Part shown: positions 17,696 to 27,404 of the stretch, one piece after another
Numbering within the stretch: position 1 is the stretch's first letter
How the letters are laid out: the number at the start of each line of letters is the position of its first letter
Assembly (NCBI GenBank): GCA_013180605.1
Contig: QBUL01000183.1
Coordinates: 1-45,421 of the forward strand
Length of the DNA stretch: 45,421 nucleotides
From: Candidatus Methanophagaceae archaeon GoMg1
Lineage (GTDB): Archaea > Halobacteriota > Syntropharchaeia > Alkanophagales > Methanospirareceae
Direction of reading: 5' to 3'
Notes under the pieces: generated by a model
The model's input: only the letters and a program-made list of their open reading frames with translations
Databases searched by the model: none
Told to the model about the DNA's origin: nothing
Position numbers and translations under genes: made by a program

Positions 17696-19785
17696 TTGCG
17701 ACCCAAACTTTCGGATGCAGCACCCGTGGTATTTGAACCTGCGATAGTGCCTGTTGCACCCATAGAAATTTTTTCTAAAAAACTTACATCCGATTTAAAC
17801 GACCGTCGATATTTCCCTTTCTTCTGAGCTTCTTTAATAATTTCTTGAATGACTTGTGGATTTTTGACAGCATCCTTCTTTCTGGTTAGACATAAGCGTT
17901 TACAGCACGCCTCTAAAGTATCATCATACAACTGATCGCCAATCTCCGTGCGTAATGTATCGCTGAGAGTCCGTTTGAAGCAAGCAAACTGCTCCGTCAC
18001 ATTCTCTGGCCAGTCTTCGATTGGTTGGTCAAAGAGTCTTAATAATCTATGATTATCTTCCGGTTTGGCATTCTTACCTTCATAATCACTGTCCCATATC
18101 ACGTATACTGGGATTTGCAATTTGCTGAAAATTGCTGTTGGTCTGTCCAAGTTGTTTTTGCTCATACAGGGAATAACTGAAATACCCCTGCTCTCCAAAT
18201 CATACTCCATTGCTGTAGCTACTCCGAGTATTGCAGCGCGGTCCTCTTCTCCTTCCACTAAGACAGCAACATCAGCGAAGAACCCCTCGTTCATCCAAGG
18301 GGTCATAAGCGTTTGAAGATGGGGTTCTAAGGTTTTACCAGTGTAGGTTCCCTCTGGTTTTCCGTCGGTTTTTTCAATGATTTTTGCCACTTCATCAAGG
18401 GTCGTGTAAATCCCTTTAGTTTGCTTTGGCTTGTTGTTTTCTTCCCTGACTTTATGGAGTACTCGTATTTTGTCGAATCGCTTTATGTCCACGAACAGTG
18501 GAGAATGTGTGCTGTGGATGATCTGCGTGCAGTTTGCTACCCCTTTTATGCTTCCCATTGCGAGTTTCAGAAGGATTTTTGATAGATGACGTTGTCTATT
18601 AGGATGCTGGTAAAGTTCTGGCTCCTCTATTCCCATAATGAGATTTGGTACTTTAAGCGAGGGTTGCTCTTTGGGAACTTCATCCATCTCGTTTTCCTTA
18701 TCATCCATGTCCTCCTGTACAGGTACCTGTGCAACAGCAAGGTGCTGAAGCATAGTTAGGATAAAAGCACGTTGTAGGCCATGCCCGGTGCGTTCCACGG
18801 ATGAAGGGTATTCGTCTTCTACAAGTTTAATATCAGCCATAGGCGTCGGAATTTCAATAACAGCTCCGGTTAACCAAGTTAACTTAACTCCCGCATCTGG
18901 CACATACGTTTTGAGTGTATCACTCAGATCCTGCTCTAATGTTTGCAATTCCGCAAGCTTAGTCGGGTCCACTATCTGTTCGTATTGCTTTTGAGTCCCT
19001 TCCTGCAACTCTATTATTTCCTTCCGTTGTGCAAGAACGCTACGCACAACCAAATCCATAATCTCTGTTAAAGGTGTGCCTTTTCCTTCTGCAGCGTCTT
19101 CAGATGCATCACGAACAGCTGGGATGGGAATAAATCGTGTAAAACGCTCAAGATGAGCCTCTCCAACTTCCTTAAATCCGAAAAACTGACCTTCATCCCG
19201 CCGACGCAAGCATTGGTCAGGATGAGATTCTTCCCACGCCTGTAATGCTTTCTCGGCATCATCTTTATTTGTATATTCAGACAAATCAGAATATTTGTCT
19301 TCACGTAATTTATTATACTCTCTTCTCAGGTTAGCCCCCGTTGCTGATCGAAAAGAGTCGAATTCAGGATTTTGAAGACTGGTACCATAATATTTTTGGT
19401 TTCCTTTGCTTTGAGGCCATTTCATCTCTTTTTCGACTGTTAGTTTTCCGCCCTCCACGTATTTCTGGAAAAGCTTCTTTTCATCTTTTGTCAAATCAGT
19501 GAATGTAATTGTAATTATAATGTCTTGTGAGGTGTCTCTATCATAAAAATCGTCCTCAGTATACCTCGCACTTGAAGTATAGAACATGTCTAAAGCCCGT
19601 AAGAATGATGACTTACCAGAACCATTTGGCCCAATTAGTGCTGTCAGTTGTTCGCAGGGCAGCGTTTCATCACGGATACAACGGAAGTTTTGAACACGAA
19701 TTGAGTTGATTAACATTGTTTTACCTCTTAACAGATTTTTGATATGGTGGTGAAAGTATGAACCATGGGAAGATGCGCTCATCAA
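17626..19785 (-). CDS. OLD-family ATP-dependent nuclease (AAA ATPase + TOPRIM)
   Basis: ALIGPNGSGKSSFLRAL Walker A, GIEEPELYQHPNRQRHLSKIL, TOPRIM-like VLVEGEEDRAAILG and WDSDYEG. The first ~23 codons of the track ORF may be untranslated (MLINSIRVQNFRC is a likely start). Confidence 0.88.
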   Translation of the reverse strand: MMSASSHGSYFHHHIKNLLRGKTMLINSIRVQNFRCIRDETLPCEQLTALIGPNGSGKSSFLRALDMFYTSSARYTEDDFYDRDTSQDIIITITFTDLTKDEKKLFQKYVEGGKLTVEKEMKWPQSKGNQKYYGTSLQNPEFDSFRSATGANLRREYNKLREDKYSDLSEYTNKDDAEKALQAWEESHPDQCLRRRDEGQFFGFKEVGEAHLERFTRFIPIPAVRDASEDAAEGKGTPLTEIMDLVVRSVLAQRKEIIELQEGTQKQYEQIVDPTKLAELQTLEQDLSDTLKTYVPDAGVKLTWLTGAVIEIPTPMADIKLVEDEYPSSVERTGHGLQRAFILTMLQHLAVAQVPVQEDMDDKENEMDEVPKEQPSLKVPNLIMGIEEPELYQHPNRQRHLSKILLKLAMGSIKGVANCTQIIHSTHSPLFVDIKRFDKIRVLHKVREENNKPKQTKGIYTTLDEVAKIIEKTDGKPEGTYTGKTLEPHLQTLMTPWMNEGFFADVAVLVEGEEDRAAILGVATAMEYDLESRGISVIPCMSKNNLDRPTAIFSKLQIPVYVIWDSDYEGKNAKPEDNHRLLRLFDQPIEDWPENVTEQFACFKRTLSDTLRTEIGDQLYDDTLEACCKRLCLTRKKDAVKNPQVIQEIIKEAQKKGKYRRSFKSDVSFLEKISMGATGTIAGSNTTGAASESLGRKCGLLLKSIKLILQHHLSVFLIK

Positions 19786-20221
19786 CGCATTGTATATTGA
19801 TTCTTGAGTAATCTGGTGTATAATTCCATGATAATTTGCAATATTCCCTGCTCATCTTTTTAAATCCCTCCCGCCCTATTCACCTTCCATATCCTTATTA
19901 TGATGGATCATTATAAATATAACGCTAAAAATATATGCAACCAAAAATATTCTCCTCGTTTTCAAGCTCAATCCAAAAGAATTTAAGACACAATTAAATA
20001 CACCCCGATTAAAATCGTAACGACAGCAAATCCTTTGATGATAACTCCTTTTCTCTCTACGCTTTCCTTTAGCGACTCCGGATAAAAAATGCCGAGCATT
20101 ATGGAAAAATTGCATTCTTTCCGAGTTCAGTGAGAGAATAAGACGTTTTACCACTCTTTATACAACCTTTAAGATAGTTACTTTTAAGGGGAAATATAAT
20201 AATTAGATAAAGGAGATTGAA

Positions 20222-20989
20222 ATGATGAAGGCTGCTGTTGCACAAGTCAAGCTTTATGAAGATATGGAAGCCAATTTAATAACCATTTCTAAATATATCT
20301 CATTGGCATCGAAAGAGGATATAGACCTATTGTGCTTTCCTGAATGCAATATCACTGGCTATATGCGTGATTTTACTAAAGTTAATCAGAATAAAGTAAT
20401 GGACACGTTGGATATTATTCAAAAACAGGTGACACACAATTCCGTGAACGTTATTGTGGGAGCACCTTATTTTGAACGTAAGAAGCGTTTTAATAGCGCA
20501 ATAGTCCTGTTAACAAATGGAAGGAGACATATTTATCACAAGATTAATCTCACTTCCTCGGATGAAGCTTATTTTAAAAGGGGTAAAGAACCTTTAATTT
20601 TTCAGGTAGGTAATGTTAAGTTTGGAGTTCTAATCTGCAGGGATCAAAACGATCCGATGCTTGCATAGGAATATAAATCACTGGGGGCGGATGCCATCTT
20701 CATCTTATCGGCACATTTTTATGAGCCAATCGAAGCGATACGAAAACTAAACAAAAATAGAGCTTTGCCAATTGCGAGAGCGGTTGAAAACAACCTATTT
20801 GTGCTTAAAGCCAATGCCGTTGGCTCAATTAATGAGAAAATTAGTTTAGGTGGAAGCTTGATTATAGACCTGGAAGGTTTTGTCGTCCGTGAAGGAAATA
20901 ATATAACCGAAATGGTTTTAAGCTATGAACTATCAAAAGGAGATGAACAACACGAGAACGATTTTATATTTCATAATCTGTCTCTTTAA
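20222..20989 (+). pseudogene. Carbon-nitrogen hydrolase (nitrilase/amidase superfamily) with in-frame TAG at 20666-20668
   Basis: E (FPECN), K (YHKINL) and C (LICRDQ) active-site motifs before the TAG; reading continues in the same frame EYKSLGADAIFILSAHFYEP... to 20989. Confidence 0.8.
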
Positions 20990-21410
20990 CCTTCCTCATC
21001 ACTATCTCAACGGTATAATTTTGGATTGGGAACTCAAACAGAAGTTTATTATTTATAAACCCTGTTAAACTCTCTTCGCTATCAAATAGACCGATTGCGT
21101 TAATCGAGAACTGTCCCGTGGTTTGATATATCTTGATAAACTCATCCAGCCCTGCCAATTTAGGTAAAATGCTCCTCATCGCTTTGGGTTCTACCTCCAG
21201 ATTGAATATTGCAAGAAGCTTCTTACCAAATTTCCTGGGATTTAGCAATATTGTATAACTCTTAATATAACCTTCCTTCTCCAGCTTCTCAAGCCTGTAT
21301 CGCACGCCATTTTCACTCAAACCGACCTCTTTTGCAATCTTAGATATGGGAGTCCTTACATCCTGTTGAAGTATCTCAAGTATCTTATTATCTATTTTAC
21401 TCACCATCAT
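20964..21410 (-). CDS. Lrp/AsnC family transcriptional regulator
   Basis: MVSKIDNKILEILQQDVRTPISKIAKEVGLSENGVRYRLEKLEKEGYIKSYT. Confidence 0.9.
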   Translation of the reverse strand: MMVSKIDNKILEILQQDVRTPISKIAKEVGLSENGVRYRLEKLEKEGYIKSYTILLNPRKFGKKLLAIFNLEVEPKAMRSILPKLAGLDEFIKIYQTTGQFSINAIGLFDSEESLTGFINNKLLFEFPIQNYTVEIVMRKVKETDYEI

Positions 21411-21451
21411 TTATATATAATGGAGCCACTTATTTAAAGCTTCCAAATATT

Positions 21452-21506
21452 CCGAATCTTCAGAAAAAACGTGTTTTATCCTAATATTCCTCAAATAACC
21501 TATTTA
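21452..21506 (+). promoter_or_regulatory. Shared upstream element, copy 1 (methyltransferase gene)
   Basis: CCGAATCTTCAGAAAA and TTCCTCAAATAACCTATTTA within a 55-bp block, same spacing as 24935-24989. Confidence 0.65.
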
Positions 21507-21514
21507 GCACGGTA

Positions 21515-22540
21515 ATGATTTTAAAGGGATTGATGGAAGAGAAAAAAGATAAAGTGTATAAACGTGATGCGATAAGCTATTACGACCAGCCGATGAGGAG
21601 TTCTCGATATGATCCGGTAAAGGTCCGCTGGGAAGACAAGATATGCCAGGATCATTATCGTGTGATGGTCAACCGGCTGGTAGAACGCGGAGAGAAGTTA
21701 AGAATCCTCGATTTTGGATGTGGCATCGGGTATGGGTATCATCTCTTATCGAATATACTTGATGAGGATGCACCGGTCGAGGAAGATGGTTGTAAGCTAC
21801 TGGATAAAGATGACATTGAACATTATGTGGGTCTCGATATAAACCACGACCTGCTGGAGATTGCGAATGATAGATATAATAGTGATGAGAAAGTGGCGAC
21901 CCGCCAGTGCGATTTTCTGCACGATGAATACCCTGAGAGAGCATTCAATATCTATTTCTCTTCTGGCGTTCCATTCTCGCATTTCAATGACGATGATTTC
22001 AGCTCGCTCCTTGAGAAGATATTCAAGCACATAAAAAACTTTGGGCAGTCTGCATTTCTCGTGGTGGACGTCTTGGGCAGGTACTCAATAGAATGGCAAT
22101 CTCGCTGGGCTGACCCGTCATGGCACGTCTATAATATGTCGTTCTTCAGTGACGGGAAGGTAAACGAGCAGGTGTACATGAAGTTCTGGGGAGAAGAATT
22201 GAACGATTTTGTGATAGACGCTGCACAAGAAGCCGGTGTTAAAGCAGAACTCTTCGATGCGTTCGACCGTTCTGTCTTCATCGGCAGGCACATAGATACG
22301 AGCAGCTTTAATCCAAACCTGAAGAAGATGAGGACGATGGTGAACGGATTATTTTACCCACTCGAGCGGGCTCCTTTACCGGATATGTTTATGGACTACA
22401 CGTATGAGGGTGCTCCCGAAGATGTTAGCGCATATTACGAGCGGATAACCTATTACTGGAACTATGCACTTATGACCGCATGTAACTATCTTGTGCGAAA
22501 TACAGGTTTAAAAATAAAAAAAAAGATAAGATATTTATAG
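21515..22540 (+). CDS. Class I SAM-dependent methyltransferase
   Basis: LRILDFGCGIGYGYHLL and later Rossmann motifs. Confidence 0.75.
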   Translation: MILKGLMEEKKDKVYKRDAISYYDQPMRSSRYDPVKVRWEDKICQDHYRVMVNRLVERGEKLRILDFGCGIGYGYHLLSNILDEDAPVEEDGCKLLDKDDIEHYVGLDINHDLLEIANDRYNSDEKVATRQCDFLHDEYPERAFNIYFSSGVPFSHFNDDDFSSLLEKIFKHIKNFGQSAFLVVDVLGRYSIEWQSRWADPSWHVYNMSFFSDGKVNEQVYMKFWGEELNDFVIDAAQEAGVKAELFDAFDRSVFIGRHIDTSSFNPNLKKMRTMVNGLFYPLERAPLPDMFMDYTYEGAPEDVSAYYERITYYWNYALMTACNYLVRNTGLKIKKKIRYL

Positions 22541-22573
22541 GGCGTCGTTAATTGAAATTAAGGAAGTTAAAAA

Positions 22574-23788
22574 ATGGTTAAACAGATTGAGGAATTGGCA
22601 ACATCGGTGCGAAATCCTTTCATGCTACTCAGCTTCCTTAGCTTGGCATTACTTGGGCTATTTATATACGTGCTAAATCAGCAAGCGAATCTGCCGTCTT
22701 CCCTGAGGCTAATGATTCTGGGTTTTGTAGGAGTTCTTTTTTCCATATGTGTCGCAGCATTCCTGATCCTATTGTTCCGCAATCCGACCCGGTTGTTCAT
22801 GCAGGATATCTCCGATCTGAAACAAGAACAGGGGCGTATGACACAGATAACATCCGAGGTGGGCGAGCGGTTGAGTACTGCAGAACAAGCGCTACTTCCG
22901 ATCATAGGCGGGCACAATCCTCACAGCTTCGATAGGCTGCGGGCTGGTCAGCTCGTGATCGGGTCGAAGCAGTTCCTTGAGCAGATCATCCTTGGGGACA
23001 TTCTGGCGGATTGGGTGGAATTACAGTTGTCATCGGTAAAATGTGAACGGCTTATCCCAAATGGCGGGACACTAAAAAACTTCGCCGATCTTAAGAATGG
23101 CTGGATCGACGGTTACATCGAATACACTGGGACTGGATGTATGCTCCTCCAGATTGATCCCAGAGGGCGCTCCCTTGAGCAGGTGGTCGCCGAGTTAGAC
23201 GCCGAGTCGCGGAAACGCTTTAATATAGCCTGGTTGAGTCCGCTCGGTCTTCACAACGACTACAAGATTGTCGTGCGCACAGACTCGGCGAAGGCATTGC
23301 GTATAGAGAGCATTCCCAATCTTGGCCGAGCAGCAGGGCGCCTCACATTCTGCAGCGACCTTGAGTCCATCAATCGCCAAGATGGCTTGGTCGGCCTGCG
23401 GCGTAAGTATGGAATTCACTTTAGCCAGGTAAAAGTGGTTGGATTTGAAGAGCGCTATGACCTGTTAGAAGCTGGTGAAGCAGATGTTACATTTGGATTT
23501 GAAACCGACCCAGAGCTGGACAATCCGAACCTGACCATTCTGAAAGATCCTGATATGTTCTTTCCTAACTACTATGCTGTCCCTGTGTTCCGAGTGGAGG
23601 CATTAGAGGCGGTAGAAAATTTGGAACAGGCACTACGCCGCTTGGGCAATCGGATATCTAACGAGGCAATAGTGGAGATGATTGCTACTCACAGAAGTAG
23701 AGGGACTGATCAAGCAATCGCCTTCGAGTTAGCCAGCAAATTCGTCCGGAAGTTGGCAGAGCCGGGCCATGGCTACAACTTCGTTTAA
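22574..23788 (+). CDS. Membrane-anchored OpuAC/ProX-like glycine-betaine-type substrate-binding domain protein
   Basis: Two N-terminal TM helices, coiled-coil-like segment, then LVIGSKQFLEQIILGDILADWVE...GWIDGYIEYTGTG. Confidence 0.75.
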   Translation: MVKQIEELATSVRNPFMLLSFLSLALLGLFIYVLNQQANLPSSLRLMILGFVGVLFSICVAAFLILLFRNPTRLFMQDISDLKQEQGRMTQITSEVGERLSTAEQALLPIIGGHNPHSFDRLRAGQLVIGSKQFLEQIILGDILADWVELQLSSVKCERLIPNGGTLKNFADLKNGWIDGYIEYTGTGCMLLQIDPRGRSLEQVVAELDAESRKRFNIAWLSPLGLHNDYKIVVRTDSAKALRIESIPNLGRAAGRLTFCSDLESINRQDGLVGLRRKYGIHFSQVKVVGFEERYDLLEAGEADVTFGFETDPELDNPNLTILKDPDMFFPNYYAVPVFRVEALEAVENLEQALRRLGNRISNEAIVEMIATHRSRGTDQAIAFELASKFVRKLAEPGHGYNFV

Positions 23789-23822
23789 CTATTAACTGCT
23801 TCAGTAACTAACATTTTTAAAT

Positions 23823-24065
23823 ATGCTGGCTCCAAGTTGGTTTGAAGTTGATGAGGCGTATGCCATTCCAGAATCGTTAAAGAGCGATCTGGAGCATATC
23901 GGGCTGCTCATCAAGGATAAAGAGGCATACGAGCACACCGACGACTTCAGGGCAGACGTTTTTGAGCCTTCTATGGGTTATCTTCTGCGCAACATCGAAC
24001 GCGATTGTTCAGAGGGTTTGGGGGCTACACACACGCTCATATCAATCTTTGAGGTGATACCATGA
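23823..24065 (+). CDS. Small protein of unknown function
   Basis: 80-aa ORF whose stop overlaps the next start (ATGA). Confidence 0.5.
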   Translation: MLAPSWFEVDEAYAIPESLKSDLEHIGLLIKDKEAYEHTDDFRADVFEPSMGYLLRNIERDCSEGLGATHTLISIFEVIP

Positions 24066-24931
24066 GCCTGAACTTGAACTTCCTGACCGAGCGGGGTTAT
24101 CTACCGCCAGATCAGTTGAATGATCGAGACTGGATAGATATAACATTGAGCAGTGAGGATGTAAGGGCTATAACGTCACATATATTCAGCATATCTAAAG
24201 ATATAAACCCGATCCAATTTTTATCCCTCGAAGACCGGCGAATTATGTTGTACTTTTACTGCGACCAAGATATCGATTATTCGTGGTTTAGCAGAAGACT
24301 GGAGGAAAGAGAAGAGTTTGCTGATAGATACAGAGCAAACTGCACAAACTACGGTATATTAGTCGCAAAGAGGAACATCCACAAAGGGAATGCGCTCAAG
24401 CAATTCGCTTCGATGGTCGATGTTCCAATAAATAGGATTGCAAAGTTCGGTGATCAGGGGCAGAAAGGAGGGAACGACCACGAACTTCTCGCATATCCTG
24501 GAAGTTTCTCGGTCTATCGCGCAGATGAAGCCAATAGCAATACCTTTAACAGTCATGAATTATTCAATATATCAAATGCTGCTGGAACTCTTTGGGTGCT
24601 GGAGCGATTGAACTTTGTATCATCTGATAATTCAAGAATTAAGGCATCGATGGATATGCCTTTCATTCAGTTTAAAGCGACTTATCAGGCAGCAGCCTTT
24701 GATATGGACGGGACGCTCCTATCCGCTGGGCAGTCCAGACCTTCAGATGATATGTACAGGATGCTGGCATCGTTGCTTGAGAATGGAATACCAATCGTAA
24801 TTATAACCGCGAGAAACGCAGAAGAAATGGACCGTATGTTTTTGCGTGGATTCAGGAGATACTTTGATGAGATACCAAAAAATCTCTTCCTCTTCTTGTG
24901 CAATGGTGCTGCGCTTCTAAACAGTCATTAA
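24062..24931 (+). CDS. HAD-superfamily phosphatase-like protein with permuted motif order
   Basis: C-terminal HAD motifs (HKGNALKQF...AKFGDQGQKGGNDHELL) precede the N-terminal motifs (FDMDGTLLS...IVIITARN...FLCNGAALL). Confidence 0.7.
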   Translation: MSLNLNFLTERGYLPPDQLNDRDWIDITLSSEDVRAITSHIFSISKDINPIQFLSLEDRRIMLYFYCDQDIDYSWFSRRLEEREEFADRYRANCTNYGILVAKRNIHKGNALKQFASMVDVPINRIAKFGDQGQKGGNDHELLAYPGSFSVYRADEANSNTFNSHELFNISNAAGTLWVLERLNFVSSDNSRIKASMDMPFIQFKATYQAAAFDMDGTLLSAGQSRPSDDMYRMLASLLENGIPIVIITARNAEEMDRMFLRGFRRYFDEIPKNLFLFLCNGAALLNSH

Positions 24932-24934
24932 TCG

Positions 24935-24989
24935 CCGAATCTTCAGAAAATCACATTATTATCTTATTTTTCCTCAAATAACCTATTTA
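24935..24989 (+). promoter_or_regulatory. Shared upstream element, copy 2 (asnB)
   Basis: CCGAATCTTCAGAAAA and TTCCTCAAATAACCTATTTA with the same 55-bp span as 21452-21506. Confidence 0.65.
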
Positions 24990-25017
24990 AGGGTGGATAA
25001 GAAATGAATTATTATTT

Positions 25018-26610
25018 ATGTGCTCGATATGCGGCTATTTTTCTGATGAAAAAGTGCCGACACGTATCGTTACCGATATGCTCCAAAAGACAGAGCATAG
25101 AGGTCCTGATGCGCATGGATTGTATGTGGATGGGGAGATTCAAGCGAGTAGCGAGATAAGCAATTTGGAAAGCAGTGAAAAGGCAAGAGCATGTCTTGGG
25201 CATTCAAGGCTGAGCGTCGTTGGAGGCGACGATGCGATACAGCCATTCCGGTCTTGTGATGGCTCTTTATCGCTGGTACTCAATGGCGAGATATATAATT
25301 ATCACGAATTGCAGGGACTATTGAGTAAAGAGCATGCAATAGAAGATGAGGATAACGGTAGCGAGGTTCTATTGCACCTGATAGGGGAAATCTACGATGG
25401 CGATTTGCTGAGAACCGTGCAGTCGGTCGTAAAGATGCTAAACGGCATGTATGCCTTCGCAGTTACAGATGGCGATGAGGTCGTAATCACAAGGGACCCG
25501 GTCGGTATAAAGCCGATATATTATGTAGAAGAGGATGGGAGTGTCTATTTCTGCTCTGAGAAGAAGGGGCTTTATGATATTGAAGGTAAAATCAAAAGTA
25601 TACCACCCGGAAAGATATTGAGGGCAAATAAAGATGGGATATCTATGCATCAAGGTGTGAGAATCGAGCGACCACAGATAGATATTATGGATTTCGATGA
25701 AGCAGTGACTTTGTATAAGAGTGCATTAACTGACACAGTGGAGAGTATGTTGAGGGGATTGAGCATGGATAAGGTCGGGATGATATCCTCTGGCGGTGTG
25801 GATTCGGTATTGATAGCAAAGCTCATATCGGATTTCGGGTGGGATTTAAGATGCTATTGTGTTGGCAAAAAAGACTCTGAGGATGTAAAGAACGCGGAAA
25901 AGGTAGCTAATGATTTGGGATTGAATTTAAGCGTGATTCATATTGATGAGCGAAAAGTGGAGACGATACTGCCAGAGATTATCGAATCTACCGAGATGGA
26001 GTGTCTCCTTCAGGTAGAGGTCGCAGTACCAATGTATCTTGCAGCGAAGGCTGCATCAGAAGACGGAATAAAAGTAATGTTCACGGGACAAGGTGCGGAT
26101 GAGTTATTTGCAGGTTACTGGTGGTATAAGGACATTGTAAACGAGGACGGGTTCTTGAAACTTCACAACAAGTTATGGGAAGACATTGACTTAGCCTATG
26201 ACGATACGCTTGAAAGGGAAGATAAAGTTACAATGGCAAATTCCATTGAGTTACGGGTTCCATACCTGGATAGAAATGTTGTACAATGTGCAATGAGAAT
26301 TTCTCCACGACTTAAGATAAGGAATAGCAAGGATTCGACCAGGAAATGGGTTCACAGGAATGTAGCAGCGAGGGTTGGTGTGCCTGAGTACACAGCGTAT
26401 CGTGAGAAGGATATGGCGCAATCAGGATCGGGTGTGCATGATATAGTAAAAAAGGTTGCAGAGGAATACTTTGAAGGGAAAAAGGTTGATGATGTCGAGA
26501 ACGCTGATAAGGGTTCGAACTATCGATATTTGGATGAGGATTATGGAACGCCAGAGATGCGGGCATATATGCATGAGATAGCAGAGGATAACCAATGCCT
26601 TGAGGGATGA
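25018..26610 (+). CDS. asnB: Asparagine synthase (glutamine-hydrolysing) family
   Basis: MCSICGYFSD with Cys2 nucleophile, LNGEIYNYHEL, SSGGVDSVLIA ATP-PPi motif. Confidence 0.9.
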   Translation: MCSICGYFSDEKVPTRIVTDMLQKTEHRGPDAHGLYVDGEIQASSEISNLESSEKARACLGHSRLSVVGGDDAIQPFRSCDGSLSLVLNGEIYNYHELQGLLSKEHAIEDEDNGSEVLLHLIGEIYDGDLLRTVQSVVKMLNGMYAFAVTDGDEVVITRDPVGIKPIYYVEEDGSVYFCSEKKGLYDIEGKIKSIPPGKILRANKDGISMHQGVRIERPQIDIMDFDEAVTLYKSALTDTVESMLRGLSMDKVGMISSGGVDSVLIAKLISDFGWDLRCYCVGKKDSEDVKNAEKVANDLGLNLSVIHIDERKVETILPEIIESTEMECLLQVEVAVPMYLAAKAASEDGIKVMFTGQGADELFAGYWWYKDIVNEDGFLKLHNKLWEDIDLAYDDTLEREDKVTMANSIELRVPYLDRNVVQCAMRISPRLKIRNSKDSTRKWVHRNVAARVGVPEYTAYREKDMAQSGSGVHDIVKKVAEEYFEGKKVDDVENADKGSNYRYLDEDYGTPEMRAYMHEIAEDNQCLEG

Positions 26611-26659
26611 CAAAGATGAGGAAGGGGGTTTTGGTAAAGCATGAAAGATTGGAAAAAGT

Positions 26660-27070
26660 TCATGCACTGAAAACCAGAAGCCCTATGCCCAGATACCTTT
26701 TCGGGGACAGATTCTCACCAAGGAATAAAGAGGATAAAAGGAGGACGAAAAGAGGCGATATGTAAAATAGTGGTGTTACTCTTGATACTTCTTCTATCAG
26801 AAGTGCTTTATTGTAAAGAACGAAAAGTAAACCCAAAATCATTCCGATTACGAAAATCATGAGATAAAACGAGAGATAGAGATAATTCTGTAAGTGGAAA
26901 TTGGAAGAAGAGAAAATAAAAAGAACCGAAACGGCAGGTATCAGAGTGACTGTTAGGAAAATCTGATAGGAAAAAGCATCTTTGATATGGTGTGTCAGAA
27001 CGAACTTGTCCACTATCACTACCACAGCCCATAGGGTTGAAGCCAAAAAAGCGAGGATAAACCATTGCAT
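26660..27070 (-). pseudogene. Truncated EamA/DMT-family transporter (N-terminal half only)
   Basis: Four or five TM helices, LFLGENLSPKRYLGIGLLVFSA; only one EamA repeat. Confidence 0.55.
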
Positions 27071-27125
27071 ATGAATATCTATGTGATGCCCTAAGAATAA
27101 TAAGATAGTGAGGGAGTATTTTTAT

Positions 27126-27404
27126 TCATAGCATTCTCGGGCTTTTGAAATACCCTTTCTCTTTCTTGGGTGCATTCCGCAACACTTCCGACTGGCTTAA
27201 TGCCTCCTTCGGTTCGTCTTTCCTTACCACGTCTTTTATGCCAATTACGTTATATGTGGGCTCTACATCTTCAGTGTCTAATTCATCCAGCACGGCGAAA
27301 TAATCTAATATCGAGCTCAACTGCTTCTCAAATAGTTCCTTCTCCGCTTCACTCAACTCTATCCTTGCCAACCATCCTATATGCTCTATCTCCTCTTTTC
27401 GTAG
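27126..27404 (-). CDS. gatC: Asp/Glu-tRNA amidotransferase subunit GatC
   Basis: MLRKEEIEHIGWLARIELSEAEKELFEKQLSSILDYFAVLDELDTEDVEPTYNV...RKDEP; track ORF upstream extension (to 27506) does not look GatC-like. Confidence 0.85.
   Translation of the reverse strand, partial: LRKEEIEHIGWLARIELSEAEKELFEKQLSSILDYFAVLDELDTEDVEPTYNVIGIKDVVRKDEPKEALSQSEVLRNAPKKEKGYFKSPRML

Noticed and set aside
19876-20154. ORF between the OLD gene and the nitrilase
   Set aside because: Composition is poor in this frame; a short alternative reading (MLGIFYPESLKESVERKGVIIKGFAVVTILIGVYLIVS*, minus strand 19983-20099) is possible but too short to support.
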